Origin: Peribacillus sp. ACCC06369
GTDB lineage: Bacteria > Bacillota > Bacilli > Bacillales > DSM-1321
Reading direction: 5' to 3'
Length of the DNA: 64,000 nt
NCBI RefSeq assembly: GCF_030348945.1
Contig: NZ_JAUCEN010000002.1
Coordinates: forward strand, 2,480,001-2,544,000
The notes under the pieces were generated by a model that ran no database searches, was not told the origin of the DNA, and worked only from the letters and a program-made list of their open reading frames with translations. The translations under genes and the position numbers were made by a program. The first letter of the stretch is position 1, and every line of letters begins with the position of its first letter. Below, piece by piece: positions 53,872 to 63,239 of this stretch.

Positions 53872-54960
53872 ATGTTACCGAAATATAAAATTGTAATAGA
53901 AGAGATTAAGTCCTGGCTTTTCAAGGAACAGTTTCTTCCTCATGATAAATTACCGACTGAAACGCAATTAATGGATAAATTTAATGTCAGCAGACACACG
54001 ATCAGACGGGCAATTGGAGATTTGGAAGTGGCGAATTATCTGTATCGCATTCAAGGCGGGGGGATATTCGTTGCGGATTGGGAGGATAAACGGATCAATC
54101 AGGCACCAACGAAAACCATTGCCGTTTTAACGACCCATATCGCTGACTATATTTTTCCCAACATCATCGTCGGCATTGAAAAGGTCTTATCGGAGCATTC
54201 ATTTTCACTCGTTCTTGCCAGTACGCACAATGATGTAGCAATAGAACGGAAGAGCTTGGAAAATCTATTATCCCAACCGATCGATGGCATGATAATCGAA
54301 CCGACAAAAAGTTCCTTTCCCAGCCAGAATATTGGAATGTACAAAAATATAAAGAAAAATGATATCCCATGTTTAATGATTAATTCCACTTATCAGGATA
54401 TGGATTTCCCGTTTCTCGTCGTTGATGATTTTAAAGGGGGGTATATGGCCACGGAACACCTTCTAACGCTTGGCCATGTGAAAATATTAGGGATATTTAA
54501 AACGGATGATAAGCAAGGGGTAAACCGTATGAATGGATTTATTGCCGCATATCAGCAACAGCCTTCACTTGCTTCTCCCGGCCAATTCATCACCTTCCAA
54601 ACAAATGAAGAGAAAAAGGAATTATCCGACCGTATCAGGACCGTCCTGACACAATCCAATCGGCCAACTGGAATTGTTTGCTACAATGATCAAATCGCTT
54701 TCCTGGTGATTTCCATTGCGAAAGAATTAGGAATCGCCGTTCCGGATGAACTATCCGTCATAGGATATGATGATTCACCGATCGCCAAAATGCTTGATAT
54801 CAAATTAACGACGATCAAACATCCGAAAGAACAGATGGGCACAGATGCGGGAAACATGATTCTTAAGTTAATCGGATCGCAGACAAGTAAGGACATCGAA
54901 TCGATTGTCTACGAACCTGAACTAGTAAAGCGGGATTCTACGAAAAAAGTAAAAAAATGA
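53872..54960 (+). CDS. araR: Arabinose operon repressor AraR
   Basis: A 362-residue chimeric regulator: GntR-type winged helix (LPTETQLMDKFNVSRHTIRR, AIGDLEVANYLYRIQGGGIF) and a LacI/GalR-type sugar-binding domain (TTHIADYIFPNIIVGIEKVL, MATEHLLTLGHVKILGIFKT, GYDDSPIAKMLDIKLTTIKH). This combination is typical of AraR. The open frame extends to 53764, but ATG 53872 has GGAGGGA at 53861-53867 and gives the AraR start MLPKY. It should bind the two ATTTATACGTA-type operators here and leave when L-arabinose binds. Confidence 0.94.
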   Translation: MLPKYKIVIEEIKSWLFKEQFLPHDKLPTETQLMDKFNVSRHTIRRAIGDLEVANYLYRIQGGGIFVADWEDKRINQAPTKTIAVLTTHIADYIFPNIIVGIEKVLSEHSFSLVLASTHNDVAIERKSLENLLSQPIDGMIIEPTKSSFPSQNIGMYKNIKKNDIPCLMINSTYQDMDFPFLVVDDFKGGYMATEHLLTLGHVKILGIFKTDDKQGVNRMNGFIAAYQQQPSLASPGQFITFQTNEEKKELSDRIRTVLTQSNRPTGIVCYNDQIAFLVISIAKELGIAVPDELSVIGYDDSPIAKMLDIKLTTIKHPKEQMGTDAGNMILKLIGSQTSKDIESIVYEPELVKRDSTKKVKK

Positions 54961-54983
54961 TACCAATCGGCGATTGGTATCAT
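54957..54983 (+). terminator. Terminator of araR overlapping its stop
   Basis: ATGATACCAATC (54957-54968) pairs with GATTGGTATCAT (54972-54983) across GGC, followed by seven T's; the TGA stop is in the left arm. Confidence 0.85.
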
Positions 54984-55007
54984 TTTTTTGCAGACTAATT
55001 TTTAGTG

Positions 55008-55057
55008 TTGACATTTATACGTATAAATTATAAACTCGATTAAAGAAAGCGCTTCCT
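55008..55057 (+). promoter_or_regulatory. araE promoter with perfect AraR operator and cre site
   Basis: TTGACA (55008-55013) overlaps the start of a perfect 16-base palindrome ATTTATACGTATAAAT (55013-55028); TATAAA at 55029 or TAAACT at 55031 gives the -10. AAGAAAGCGCTTCCT (55043-55057) matches the cre consensus with one mismatch. The layout mirrors the araBDA promoter. About 140 bases of leader follow before araE. Confidence 0.85.
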
Positions 55058-55193
55058 GAAAATAGTTATTCAGTTAGCTTCTTACTATCTGCGGGAGAAG
55101 GAAAGTAACAGGTTCCATTGTCAATGGCTATAGTTTCAGTATTCAGAATATTACATAAAAACTGGAAGCATAAAAGACTGGGAGGAACTAAAA

Positions 55194-56597
55194 ATGGGGA
55201 ATCGTAAGGTAAGGGACAAAAATTCATTTTGGTATATTGTTATTATCTCTGCAGCGGCAGGGATGGCAGGTTTACTCTATGGTTATGATACCGCAGTCAT
55301 TTCGGGAGCCATCGGTTTTTTACAAGAGTTATACGATCTGTCACCGGCCATGGAAGGATTCGTCATATCCAGTATCATGGTAGGCGGTATTTTAGGGGTC
55401 AGTGTATCAGGGTATTTAAGCGATGCCTTCGGAAGACGGAAAATACTAATGTTGGCGGCCTTGTTTTTTGCCATATCCGCCATTGCATCCGCTTTCACGA
55501 TTTCGGTCGAGATGTTAATTGGGGCCAGGATATTTGGCGGTGTAGGAATTGGACTTGCTTCAGCCTTAGCTGTCACGTACATTACCGAATGTGCCCCGGC
55601 TGCCATTCGTGGAAGATTATCCTCCATGTACCAACTATTCACGATTATCGGGATATCAGCCACATTCTTCGTTAATCTGATGGTTGCCGGTTCCGGTACA
55701 CATGAATGGGGAGTGGAAACTGGATGGCGGTGGATGCTGGGGTATGGAGTGATACCAGCCCTCATCTTTTTTGTAACGTTGATTTTTGTTCCAGAAAGTC
55801 CCCGGTATTTGGTTCAAAAGGGTAAAGACCAAGAAGCACTGTTTGTGCTATCTAAGATTAATGGGAAAAAATTAGGCCAAGAAGAGCTTAAGGCCATTAA
55901 AAAATCGATTGATTCCGAAACGAATCTATCAATGATGCAATTGTTCAAGCCAGGTTTAAGGAAAGCACTTGGAGTGGGGATTTTTCTTGCTCTTTTCAAT
56001 CAAGTGATAGGAATGAATGCGATTACATACTATGGGCCGGAAATTTTCAGAATGGGAGGATTCGAGAATAACACAGAATTCGTTGCGACTAGTTTGGTCG
56101 GACTCATGCAAGTGGCTGCCACTGTAGCAGCAGTGATCTTCATCGATAAAATCGGTCGTAAGAAGCTCATGGCAATCGGTTCTGCCTTCATGGCTCTTTT
56201 CATGCTGCTGATTGGAGGCGTTTTCTTTTTCGATATAAACAATGGTCCCTTGTTAATTATCTTAATAATGGGTTTCACAGGTGCATTTTGCGTATCGATG
56301 GGTCCTATACCATGGATCATGATACCCGAAATTTTTCCAAACCATTTAAGGGCGCGTGCAGTAGGGCTGACTACGATGTTCTTATGGGGAGCGAATTGGG
56401 CAATTGGGCAATTCACGCCGATATTACTTAATGGGCTAGGCGGCGCGATAACTTTCTGGATATTCGCTGCGATTAACGTCATTTGCTTCATCTTCGTCGT
56501 GAAAATCATCCCTGAGACCAAAAACAAAACGCTCGAGGAAATCGAAGAATTTTGGAAACCGGCAAAAAAACAGAAAATCCATGAAGCACAAGCCTAA
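55194..56597 (+). CDS. araE: Arabinose/H+ symporter (MFS sugar porter)
   Basis: A 467-residue 12-helix transporter, close to B. subtilis AraE (464). Sugar porter signatures: GLLYGYDTAVISGAIGFLQ (first helix), DAFGRRKILML, YITECAPAAIRGRLSSMYQL, PESPRYLVQKGK between the halves, NQVIGMNAITYYGPEIF and IPETKNKTLEEIEEFW at the end. It imports L-arabinose with protons, possibly also xylose and galactose. It is controlled by its own AraR operator and has GGGAGGA before the ATG. The gene is followed by a strong terminator. Confidence 0.93.
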   Translation: MGNRKVRDKNSFWYIVIISAAAGMAGLLYGYDTAVISGAIGFLQELYDLSPAMEGFVISSIMVGGILGVSVSGYLSDAFGRRKILMLAALFFAISAIASAFTISVEMLIGARIFGGVGIGLASALAVTYITECAPAAIRGRLSSMYQLFTIIGISATFFVNLMVAGSGTHEWGVETGWRWMLGYGVIPALIFFVTLIFVPESPRYLVQKGKDQEALFVLSKINGKKLGQEELKAIKKSIDSETNLSMMQLFKPGLRKALGVGIFLALFNQVIGMNAITYYGPEIFRMGGFENNTEFVATSLVGLMQVAATVAAVIFIDKIGRKKLMAIGSAFMALFMLLIGGVFFFDINNGPLLIILIMGFTGAFCVSMGPIPWIMIPEIFPNHLRARAVGLTTMFLWGANWAIGQFTPILLNGLGGAITFWIFAAINVICFIFVVKIIPETKNKTLEEIEEFWKPAKKQKIHEAQA

Positions 56598-56608
56598 AAG
56601 CAAATTCG

Positions 56609-56645
56609 CAACAGCTCCTCCGTGTAGCAGAGGAGCTGTTGTTTT
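56609..56645 (+). terminator. Terminator of araE
   Basis: CAACAGCTCCTC (56609-56620) pairs perfectly with GAGGAGCTGTTG (56630-56641), followed by TTTTG. Confidence 0.85.
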
Positions 56646-56731
56646 GCGATTAATAGAACGTCATGTATCTTTAAACTAAAATTTGGAAGTGTATATAATT
56701 CTATAAATATAGTAGAGAAAGGAAGAATTAT

Positions 56732-57544
56732 ATGAAAAAGTTAAAAAAAGGATTTTTAATCGTTTTAGCAAGTGTTTGTTTTTTACTCTTAAACATTTCG
56801 ACACCGGTTTCAGCTCATGAATTCAAATCAAAACAAACGGTTATAACCAGTGAAGATGGAACAGTGGTTTTAACTAAAATAAAAAAAGATGTATGGGTTC
56901 ATACAACCTATACGGAAATCAGTGGTAATAAGATTGGTGCGAATGGTTTGGTTCTTAATACTTCAGAAGGAATCGTCTTAGTCGATGCAACATGGGACGA
57001 TACGCTGGCAAAGCAATTATTGGATATGATTAAAAAGGAATTCAAAAAACCTGTAAAGCTGGCTATAATTACGCACCACAAATACGATAGAATTGGGGGT
57101 ATACAGACATTATTGGATCAAAAAATAAAAACAATAAGTACTCCTGAAACTGCAAGATTGGCAAAAGAGTTCAACTATCCTATGCCCGATCCTTCCCTGG
57201 ATTCAATGGCATCAACTTTAAAAGTTGGAAATATGAAAATCGAAACATACTTCCTGGGAAAAGCCCATACTTCTGATAACATGACAATATGGCTTCCAAA
57301 GTATAACTTATTATTTGGTGATATGATTTTCGCGCTGGAACAAAAAAATTCCGGGATCATTGATGAAGCTAACATGGAAGCATGGCCAAATACGATGAAG
57401 AATTTAATGTATGTATATAATGATGCGAAAATCGTGATTCCAGGCCATAAAACTTGGGGGGATTTCAGTTTGCTTCCACATACATTGGAAATTGTCCAGA
57501 AACATGAAAATAAAAATAATTCGCATTCACTTCTAAACTTTTAG
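56732..57544 (+). CDS. Subclass-B1-like metallo-beta-lactamase-fold protein with altered zinc ligands
   Basis: A 270-residue protein with a signal peptide (KKLKKGFLIVLASVCFLLLN, cut near VSAHE) and a B1-type MBL fold (BcII-like: GANGLVLNTSEGIVLVDATW, WLPKYNLLFGDMIF, VIPGHKTWGD). The core motif reads THHKYDRIGG where BcII has THAHADRIGG, so the His at position 118 is Lys; the Cys at position 221 is replaced by Asp (FGDMIF). His116, Asp120, His196 (KAHTSDN) and His263 remain. A B1 enzyme lacking these two residues is unlikely to be a normal carbapenemase; another hydrolase function or one-metal site is possible. AAAGGAAG precedes the ATG. Confidence 0.85.
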   Translation: MKKLKKGFLIVLASVCFLLLNISTPVSAHEFKSKQTVITSEDGTVVLTKIKKDVWVHTTYTEISGNKIGANGLVLNTSEGIVLVDATWDDTLAKQLLDMIKKEFKKPVKLAIITHHKYDRIGGIQTLLDQKIKTISTPETARLAKEFNYPMPDPSLDSMASTLKVGNMKIETYFLGKAHTSDNMTIWLPKYNLLFGDMIFALEQKNSGIIDEANMEAWPNTMKNLMYVYNDAKIVIPGHKTWGDFSLLPHTLEIVQKHENKNNSHSLLNF

Positions 57545-57602
57545 CAACTTGTCCACACCTTCCATTAGTCCATGCATATACAATAGTAAGGAGGGTGTTA
57601 GG

Positions 57603-57710
57603 ATGGAGATAAATTGTTGTTATGTAGAAAAATGTTTTGAGAACAATGACCCCAGTACAATATGGTTTCCTGGAAAGCGTTGTAAATGTAAAAAATGCAA
57701 AAAAAACTAG
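57603..57710 (+). CDS. Tiny cysteine-rich protein, 35 residues
   Basis: ATG 57603 lies seven bases after AAGGAGGGTG, an excellent ribosome binding site. The peptide starts MEINCCYVEKC and ends CKCKKCKKN, with six cysteines in 35 residues; WFPG is in the middle. The pattern suggests a small zinc- or disulfide-bound fold. There is no signal peptide. It is too short for most callers and unknown to me; a metallothionein-like or regulator-accessory role is only a guess. Confidence 0.6.
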   Translation: MEINCCYVEKCFENNDPSTIWFPGKRCKCKKCKKN

Positions 57711-57749
57711 CACCGTTTGTATTAATCACTAAAAGAATGAAGCAACTGT

Positions 57750-57792
57750 AAGGCAGTTGTTCTACAGGGCAGTCCTAGTGGCTGCCTTTTTT
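57750..57792 (+). terminator. Terminator after the Cys-rich ORF
   Basis: AAGGCAG (57750-57756) pairs with CTGCCTT (57782-57788), an inner GGGCAG also can pair with CTGCC; TTTTTTATTTT follows. Confidence 0.6.
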
Positions 57793-57890
57793 ATTTTGAC
57801 ACGCAGATAATGGTGATAGATGTGAGCCTGATTTATACAATCATATAAAGATGAATAAACACTTAACCTTGGTGGCTAAGTGTTCATCAG

Positions 57891-58136
57891 TTAATCTTTC
57901 TTAAGGATTTGCCTGCTTTGCTGAATGATTTCATTATTTTTATTAATGGCTTCCACATTGTTTAACTTAACATGATCATTGATCAATTCATTGTCTTCCA
58001 TATATTCTAGTAACAATTCGACGGATTTATCCAACAATCTTTCCAGTGGGATACCCCTTTCATCTGCTAAACGAGTGAGTCTCATGTTTAAATGAGAAGC
58101 GAGTGAAGAAACAAATGGATCTCTACCATCGTTCAT
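57891..58136 (-). CDS. Hypothetical protein, possibly ribbon-helix-helix
   Basis: An 81-residue ORF. ATG 58136 has GGGGGAATGC seven bases upstream on the minus strand; an ATG two codons earlier overlaps this site. The core SSLASHLNMRLTRLADERGI, PLERLLDKSVELLLEYMEDN resembles the strand-helix-helix of CopG/Arc-type small proteins, and the tail is charged. The family is not certain. Between here and the RsbP gene (58143-58406) I see nothing else. Confidence 0.55.
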   Translation of the reverse strand: MNDGRDPFVSSLASHLNMRLTRLADERGIPLERLLDKSVELLLEYMEDNELINDHVKLNNVEAINKNNEIIQQSRQILKKD

Positions 58137-58406
58137 TTGCATTCCCCCATCAGCTTTAATAGCTCCATTATATGATGGAAAGGATTGGAAGGCAAATGGA
58201 ACAAAGTGAATGGGGATTAATGGAAAGTTGGTTGTGGATTGGTGAATTGTACTGGGAGCTGGATGATTTTTGGATTGGAAGCTGTCATTTTATTATTTAT
58301 ATTACGTGATTTTAATAATTATTTTGCGTAAAAAATAGAAGCTACCCATAATAAGTTAACTGCAACCTGTATTGGTTTATGTAACGGATAGCACAACCCC
58401 AATGTC

Positions 58407-59618
58407 TTATTTTAGGTTAACTAAAATAAGACATTGGTCATCTTTACGTTGGTCAGTGCCCTCTTCATTTCTAAGCGAATGTATAATTTCCTCTTTAAGT
58501 GTAGATATAGGGGCAGCCGAATAGGTCTTTAACAATGAGCATAAACGGTCTGAACCTAGAGGTTCTTCAACTCCATCTGTATAAAGGCACAGCTTACTGT
58601 CCTTATTGTATGTAAGGGTATTTACTTTAAAAGTTATATCTTCAAACATCCCGAGTGGAGGCCGATTAGAACGCAAGTGATATTGTTTTCCGTTTATATC
58701 CTGTAAAAGAACGGAAGGATGGCCTGCATTGATATATTTAATTTCTCTCTTATCAGTATCGATTAAAAGGTAGACAGCTGTGCAATAATGAGAAGTTTCA
58801 CTTGTGTTTTTGAATAAAGAATGAAGATGATCATCTAATTCCTTCATCACAGTTCTTACTTCAGAACCTTTTAAAATTAATCTCTGAAATATGGAATGAA
58901 GTGACATGGTAATTAGAGCTGAAGAAAGCCCGTGCCCCATCACATCAAGTAGGATAAGGCCATACCGTCGGGCGTCAATTTGGTAAAATCCATAAATATC
59001 ACCTGATAATTGATTGGAGCCTTTATAATACGCTTGAATTTCAAGATGTTCATTAATAATGGGAACAGTTAATAGTGTCTCTTGGATTTTTTTGGCAAAC
59101 TCCATTTCTCTTTCTGTATCTACTTTGTATTTTTCGTTTGTTTCGTTCAATTCAATAAGTTTATCCTTTTGCATTTTCATCGTTTCATGAGCATTCTCTA
59201 AATCAGAATAAGCCTTATTCCTAGCATTTAGAGCTGTCACTGCCTCTTTTTTCGCTAGTAGAAGCTCATTTTCTAATTCGTTTCTTTTTCGCATGGGAAT
59301 CACCACACACTCAATAATAGTTCTTCCATCTCTCTTTCTTCGAACAGCGTTGAGTAACACAGGTATTTCTTCATCATCTACAGACTTTAAGGATATATAT
59401 ATTTCCTCAATGTGATTTTCTAACCTGATCAGAGGAACCAGATAAAGCTGATGAAAGAGTATAGCAGAAGCCGAAAGGATAAAATTAATATGCTGCTCTT
59501 TCAATTGATCGAGATTATATCCCAATATTTTAAGTAAGGTTTGGTTAACGGATAAAATAGTATCTTCTTCTGATAAAGTCAAATATCCGCAGGGTGCCTC
59601 ATTTAATTGTACATTCAC
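58407..59618 (-). CDS. rsbP: RsbP-like PAS-PP2C phosphatase, copy 2
   Basis: A 403-residue paralogue of 19688-20899 with the same order: PAS ([20 protein letters not shown]), coiled coil ([20 protein letters not shown]), PP2C domain with the acidic sites [32 protein letters not shown] and [12 protein letters not shown]. It starts with GTG 59618, inside the rsbQ end. The two paralogues look about 60-65 percent identical by eye. It should act on an RsbV-type protein; whether both copies serve sigma-B is unknown. Confidence 0.92.
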   Translation of the reverse strand: MNVQLNEAPCGYLTLSEEDTILSVNQTLLKILGYNLDQLKEQHINFILSASAILFHQLYLVPLIRLENHIEEIYISLKSVDDEEIPVLLNAVRRKRDGRTIIECVVIPMRKRNELENELLLAKKEAVTALNARNKAYSDLENAHETMKMQKDKLIELNETNEKYKVDTEREMEFAKKIQETLLTVPIINEHLEIQAYYKGSNQLSGDIYGFYQIDARRYGLILLDVMGHGLSSALITMSLHSIFQRLILKGSEVRTVMKELDDHLHSLFKNTSETSHYCTAVYLLIDTDKREIKYINAGHPSVLLQDINGKQYHLRSNRPPLGMFEDITFKVNTLTYNKDSKLCLYTDGVEEPLGSDRLCSLLKTYSAAPISTLKEEIIHSLRNEEGTDQRKDDQCLILVNLK

Positions 59619-60462
59619 AAAAGTTCACACCCATTCCTTTCTGTAAATCGTTTGTCGGAAATTCATCCAAATACTGACGGATTAGGTATATCGTCTCTTC
59701 AGGATGACTCATATGTGGACAGTGTCCTGTTGCTTTCATCAATTTCAATGTACTATGAGGAAGATGCTTATGAATATAATCACCTACCGCTGACGGAGCA
59801 ATAACATCATTAGAACATTGCAAAATGAGTGATGGTACTTTAACTTTTGCTAAGTCTTTACGGTTGTCTGCAAAAAAGGTAACCTCCGCAAATTGTCGAG
59901 CGATAATAGGATCAGTAGAACAAAAACGATTCTCTAGCTCCCGTTTAAGCTCTGGGCGATCTGGATTATTCATTACCGTTCCCGCAAAGGCGGTTGCCCA
60001 GCCTATATAATTTTTGTCCATCATATCAATCAATCCTAAAAGCTGTTCTTTCTCAAATCCTCCGTAATAATCATTAGGGAGATTCAGGTAGCAAGGGGAA
60101 GGACCAACCAGAACAAGTTTAGAAAAATATTCAGGATGTTTAATTGATGCCAGCATGCCAATCACACATCCAACAGAGTGTCCAACAAATATAGCATCTT
60201 TTAGGTCTAAAGCCGAACATACATCAAGTACGTCTTGTGCATACCCTTCAAGAGTACTGTATCTTTCCACGTTGTATGCATTTATATCTGAATTACCTGA
60301 CCCAACATAGTCAAATAGGATAATTTGGTATTCATCTTCGAAGTCTTTTGCAACTAATTGCCAGACATTTTGATCACAACCAAAACCTGGGGCAAATATC
60401 ATTGGTCGTGTACCACTACCTTTAATCTTTACATTATTACGTAATAAAATATTGGGATTCAT
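59599..60462 (-). CDS. rsbQ: RsbQ-like alpha/beta hydrolase, copy 2
   Basis: A 287-residue paralogue of 18856-19695. Triad residues are Ser in [12 protein letters not shown], Asp in QCSNDVIAP and His in [15 protein letters not shown] 60462 follows AAGGAGCC; the frame is open five codons upstream. The C-terminal tail ([15 protein letters not shown]) overlaps rsbP by 20 bases and is longer than in copy 1. Pocket-lining parts are mostly kept ([20 protein letters not shown] against [20 protein letters not shown]). The two may answer different small-molecule signals; that is inference. Confidence 0.92.
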   Translation of the reverse strand: MNPNILLRNNVKIKGSGTRPMIFAPGFGCDQNVWQLVAKDFEDEYQIILFDYVGSGNSDINAYNVERYSTLEGYAQDVLDVCSALDLKDAIFVGHSVGCVIGMLASIKHPEYFSKLVLVGPSPCYLNLPNDYYGGFEKEQLLGLIDMMDKNYIGWATAFAGTVMNNPDRPELKRELENRFCSTDPIIARQFAEVTFFADNRKDLAKVKVPSLILQCSNDVIAPSAVGDYIHKHLPHSTLKLMKATGHCPHMSHPEETIYLIRQYLDEFPTNDLQKGMGVNFCECTIK

Positions 60463-61087
60463 AATTGGCTCCTTCATTAGAAGATATACATACTATATGT
60501 TAACACTAACCTTATTCGAATTAAAGAATTGCACTTTAGTACTAAATCGCTACAAATGAGATCAGACTTTTTTTAATATCATCTACTAGTATTATAAAAA
60601 AAGTATAAGTAGGTGTAATTATGTAAAAATATCCAATAAGTCAATATTTGAGGAACATATCTTTAACTTTATCAGGATTTTCTTGAACAGAAAATTGTCT
60701 TAGCATCTATTTACCTTAAAAGTTCTGTCACCCCTAAATTGATTGGTTTTTATATTCTAAATCGGGAATAAAGCAGCCTTCAATCCAGGATCTTGGAGAG
60801 GTATTACTTATCCTGGCTGCTTTAACGAATTAAGTAATATGAAGAAGCCCCTGGTAAGTAATGATAGGTTTTCATAGTCTTAGATTTGCTGGTCAGTACG
60901 TACGAGGAACCTCAATATTCCCTCAAACAATCATATAAGATCTATTAATAAAAATGAATAAACATCAATCTAATGATTTACAAAGACAGTAGGATAAAAT
61001 TAATTGCTTTAAAATGAACTGGATTAAACTAAGAATTATTGAATTTTGAATAGAATCTATTATGATTCACTTGTTGTGAATTAAGGG
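60463..61087. other. Non-coding stretch with an isolated hairpin
   Basis: No gene. AAAGCAGCC (60770-60778) pairs with GGCTGCTTT (60815-60823) and an inner AGGAT/ATCCT, forming a hairpin of about 50 bases ending in TTT. It may be the orphan terminator of a lost gene. The rsbQ copy 2 promoter must lie in the first 100 bases. Confidence 0.45.
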
Positions 61088-61440
61088 ATTATTTTTCAAC
61101 ATTTTGGGCATAAAATCGACTCGAAGCGGAGTCTTAAAATCATCTCCTCTTACATCAATGCTTATAAAAAAGGCGGAATTGATGGTTTTAAAATGGGACA
61201 CTCTCCTGGTGCACCACATGTTCAAGTAGTCACTTATCAAACTCCCAATGATCTTGGAATTTCTACAACTTACAATTGGACCCTTTCTTTAGTGTCGAAG
61301 TATATTGAACAGGAATGGGGGGAGAGGTATACACTTCGTGGAGTTTCAAGACTTTAGGAAACTCTTAGTCTTACGTTTACAAGAACCTCTTATACCCGGA
61401 AAAGGTCGACAACGTTCCTTGATCATTAGCCTTTTGAAAG
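61088..61440 (+). pseudogene. IS630-family transposase N-terminal relic
   Basis: One frame reads FQHFGHKIDSKRSLKIISSY, INAYKKGGIDGFKMGHSPGA, TPNDLGISTTYNWTLSLVSK and then GVSRL-stop at 61357; the next frame goes on LSLTFTRTSYT. This is the HTH and linker half of IS630-like transposases. The DDE domain is missing and there is no start codon. Confidence 0.7.
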
Positions 61441-61574
61441 TCTAATCTGTTCTAGAGTGTAAACTCTTTTTAGAAAACATATTGTAGAGAGCAGAGAAAT
61501 GAGGGATTTAGAAGAGTATTGACTGATTATGTGGTTGTTTAATTCAATTTATCTATTTATAGGAGGTGGTTAAA

Positions 61575-62536
61575 TTGACAGTTAAATTAGAAACTTTATT
61601 GGATCGTTCGGAAAAGAATATGGGCAGCGGTATTCATCCAGTCGTAAAAGAATCAGCATTGGAAATGGTTAAACGGGCATACCAAGAAGGTATTTTCGTT
61701 CAAATCAGCGCAGGTTATCGGTCTATGGAAGAGCAAGCAAAGCTATATGGTCAAGGTCGCCTAGGTTATAACTACGATGGTATAAACTATAGTGATTTAT
61801 CGAAACCGAGAGTGACCAACGCGATGCCAGGTCAATCTTACCATAATTATGGACTAGCCATAGATTATTTCATAGTCAGCGATGATGGAAGAAAGCCATA
61901 TGGACAGTTGATTCAAAATGGAAACGGGTAGCGGCAATTGGTAAATCCTTGGGCTTTGCATGGGGAGGGGATTGGTCAAGCTTTAAAGATTATCCGCACT
62001 TGGATATGACGGGTGGACTAACTTATTCTCAGTTAAAAGCGGGAGCAAAGCCTAGACTGATATCAAAAGTGAATGGAACCACACCACCAGCAACACAAGT
62101 CGAATCCGATGTCATTGTAAAAGATACGCCTGCAAAGGACAGCGGCAATCAGACTATCAAGTCCATTCAAAGGACATTAAATAGCCGTTATAATGCAAAA
62201 ATAGATGTTGATGGTTATTATGGTCCTAATACTAAAAAAGCGCTGATCAAGGGTTTTCAAACCGAATTGAATAAACAATATGGTGCAAAGATTAATGTGG
62301 ATGGAATATGGGGACCCCAAACAAAAGCGGCTTCACCTAATGTTAGGGAAGGTGCGAAAGGGAATATCACCTATATCCTACAAGCAGCACTTTATATGGA
62401 AGGACATAATCCGCATGGCATAGATGGTATCTTTGGAAGCGGAACGGAAATAGCGGTCAAGGCATTTCAAAGGGCCACGGGAATACCTGCAGACGGGATC
62501 GCCGGTGAAAATACCTTTGCAAAATTATTTGGATGA
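61575..62536 (+). pseudogene. Phage-type endolysin (M15 peptidase plus two PG-binding domains), frameshifted
   Basis: Starts at TTG 61575, seven bases after AGGAGGT. The first part is an L-alanyl-D-glutamate/D,D-peptidase of the CwlK/VanY type: VQISAGYRSMEEQAKLYGQG and SYHNYGLAIDYF with zinc ligands His and Asp. That frame stops at 61931; one base away it continues VDSKWKRVAAIGKSLGFAWG, GDWSSFKDYPHLDMTGG with the third ligand His. Then two peptidoglycan-binding repeats follow (VDGYYGPNTKKALIKGFQ and IDGIFGSGTEIAVKAFQRAT). One base lost near 61895-61910 splits the gene. If it is a base-call error, the enzyme would be about 320 residues and intact. Confidence 0.85.
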
Positions 62537-62583
62537 TATATGAAATGGAATAGAACTATAATGCTTGAAGCAATTACCTTAGC

Positions 62584-62611
62584 AAAAAGCCCTAAAAATG
62601 AGGGCTTTTTT
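62584..62611 (+). terminator. Terminator of the endolysin gene
   Basis: AAAGCCCT and AGGGCTTT pair across AAAAATG, followed by T's. Confidence 0.85.
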
Positions 62612-62648
62612 TGTATGAATGAAAAAGGATTTTTATAATAGCAGTTTT

Positions 62649-62978
62649 TTAAAAGTAAATATCCCAATCGTTTAAGAATCGAAGTATAAGAAAAGTAAGA
62701 ATACATATCGGGACAAGAAATGTAACCGCATTTACGATATGAAAGTACTTTAATGCGGAATGCTTTATTCCTTTGACTTTAATTACTAAATAGAAGAATG
62801 ATAAGGTTGCGATCAATGGGCATAACAAGCCAAGGTCAGTTAAAATCCTTGAAATTGGGTAATTCATAGAACTAAGTCCAATGAGGAATGAAGCAAGGCA
62901 GATCACATTGATAACCGACAAAATGGTGGGCATCAACAACACGTTTTTTTTTACTATCTCCTTAAATTTCACCTCCAA
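62649..62978 (-). CDS. Small membrane protein with three helices
   Basis: Up to 109 residues, with hydrophobic segments at about 17-37 (PTILSVINVICLASFLIGLS), 47-67 (LGLLCPLIATLSFFYLVIKV) and 82-101 (NAVTFLVPICILTFLILRFL). Its start is unsure: TTG 62978 has little upstream, and GGAGGTG is inside the frame with no ATG close behind. The C-terminus ends NDWDIYF. Family unknown to me. Confidence 0.55.
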   Translation of the reverse strand: MEVKFKEIVKKNVLLMPTILSVINVICLASFLIGLSSMNYPISRILTDLGLLCPLIATLSFFYLVIKVKGIKHSALKYFHIVNAVTFLVPICILTFLILRFLNDWDIYF

Positions 62979-63239
62979 GATAATCCCATTTTATAATATC
63001 CACTGATCAAGTAGCAAAGCAAGGTGAAGGCTTTGTTAAAAGTAAAGGTTGATTTACTATGTACAAAGAGAAAATATCCAAAATTCTGTCCTCTCACAAA
63101 TGTGAATTGTAATATTTATCGAGTATTTATACTCATTTTTATTCACTTAAAATTGACTGAAATATAATAGTTCTTTTGAATTTCCGTAATATTTAAACAA
63201 TAAAGTTAAAGGATGACATAACTTTATTGGAGGGAAAAA

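Noticed and set aside
56732..57544. Calling the MBL-fold gene a resistance carbapenemase (bla type)
   Set aside because: Two of six zinc ligands are replaced, so a lactamase name would claim too much.
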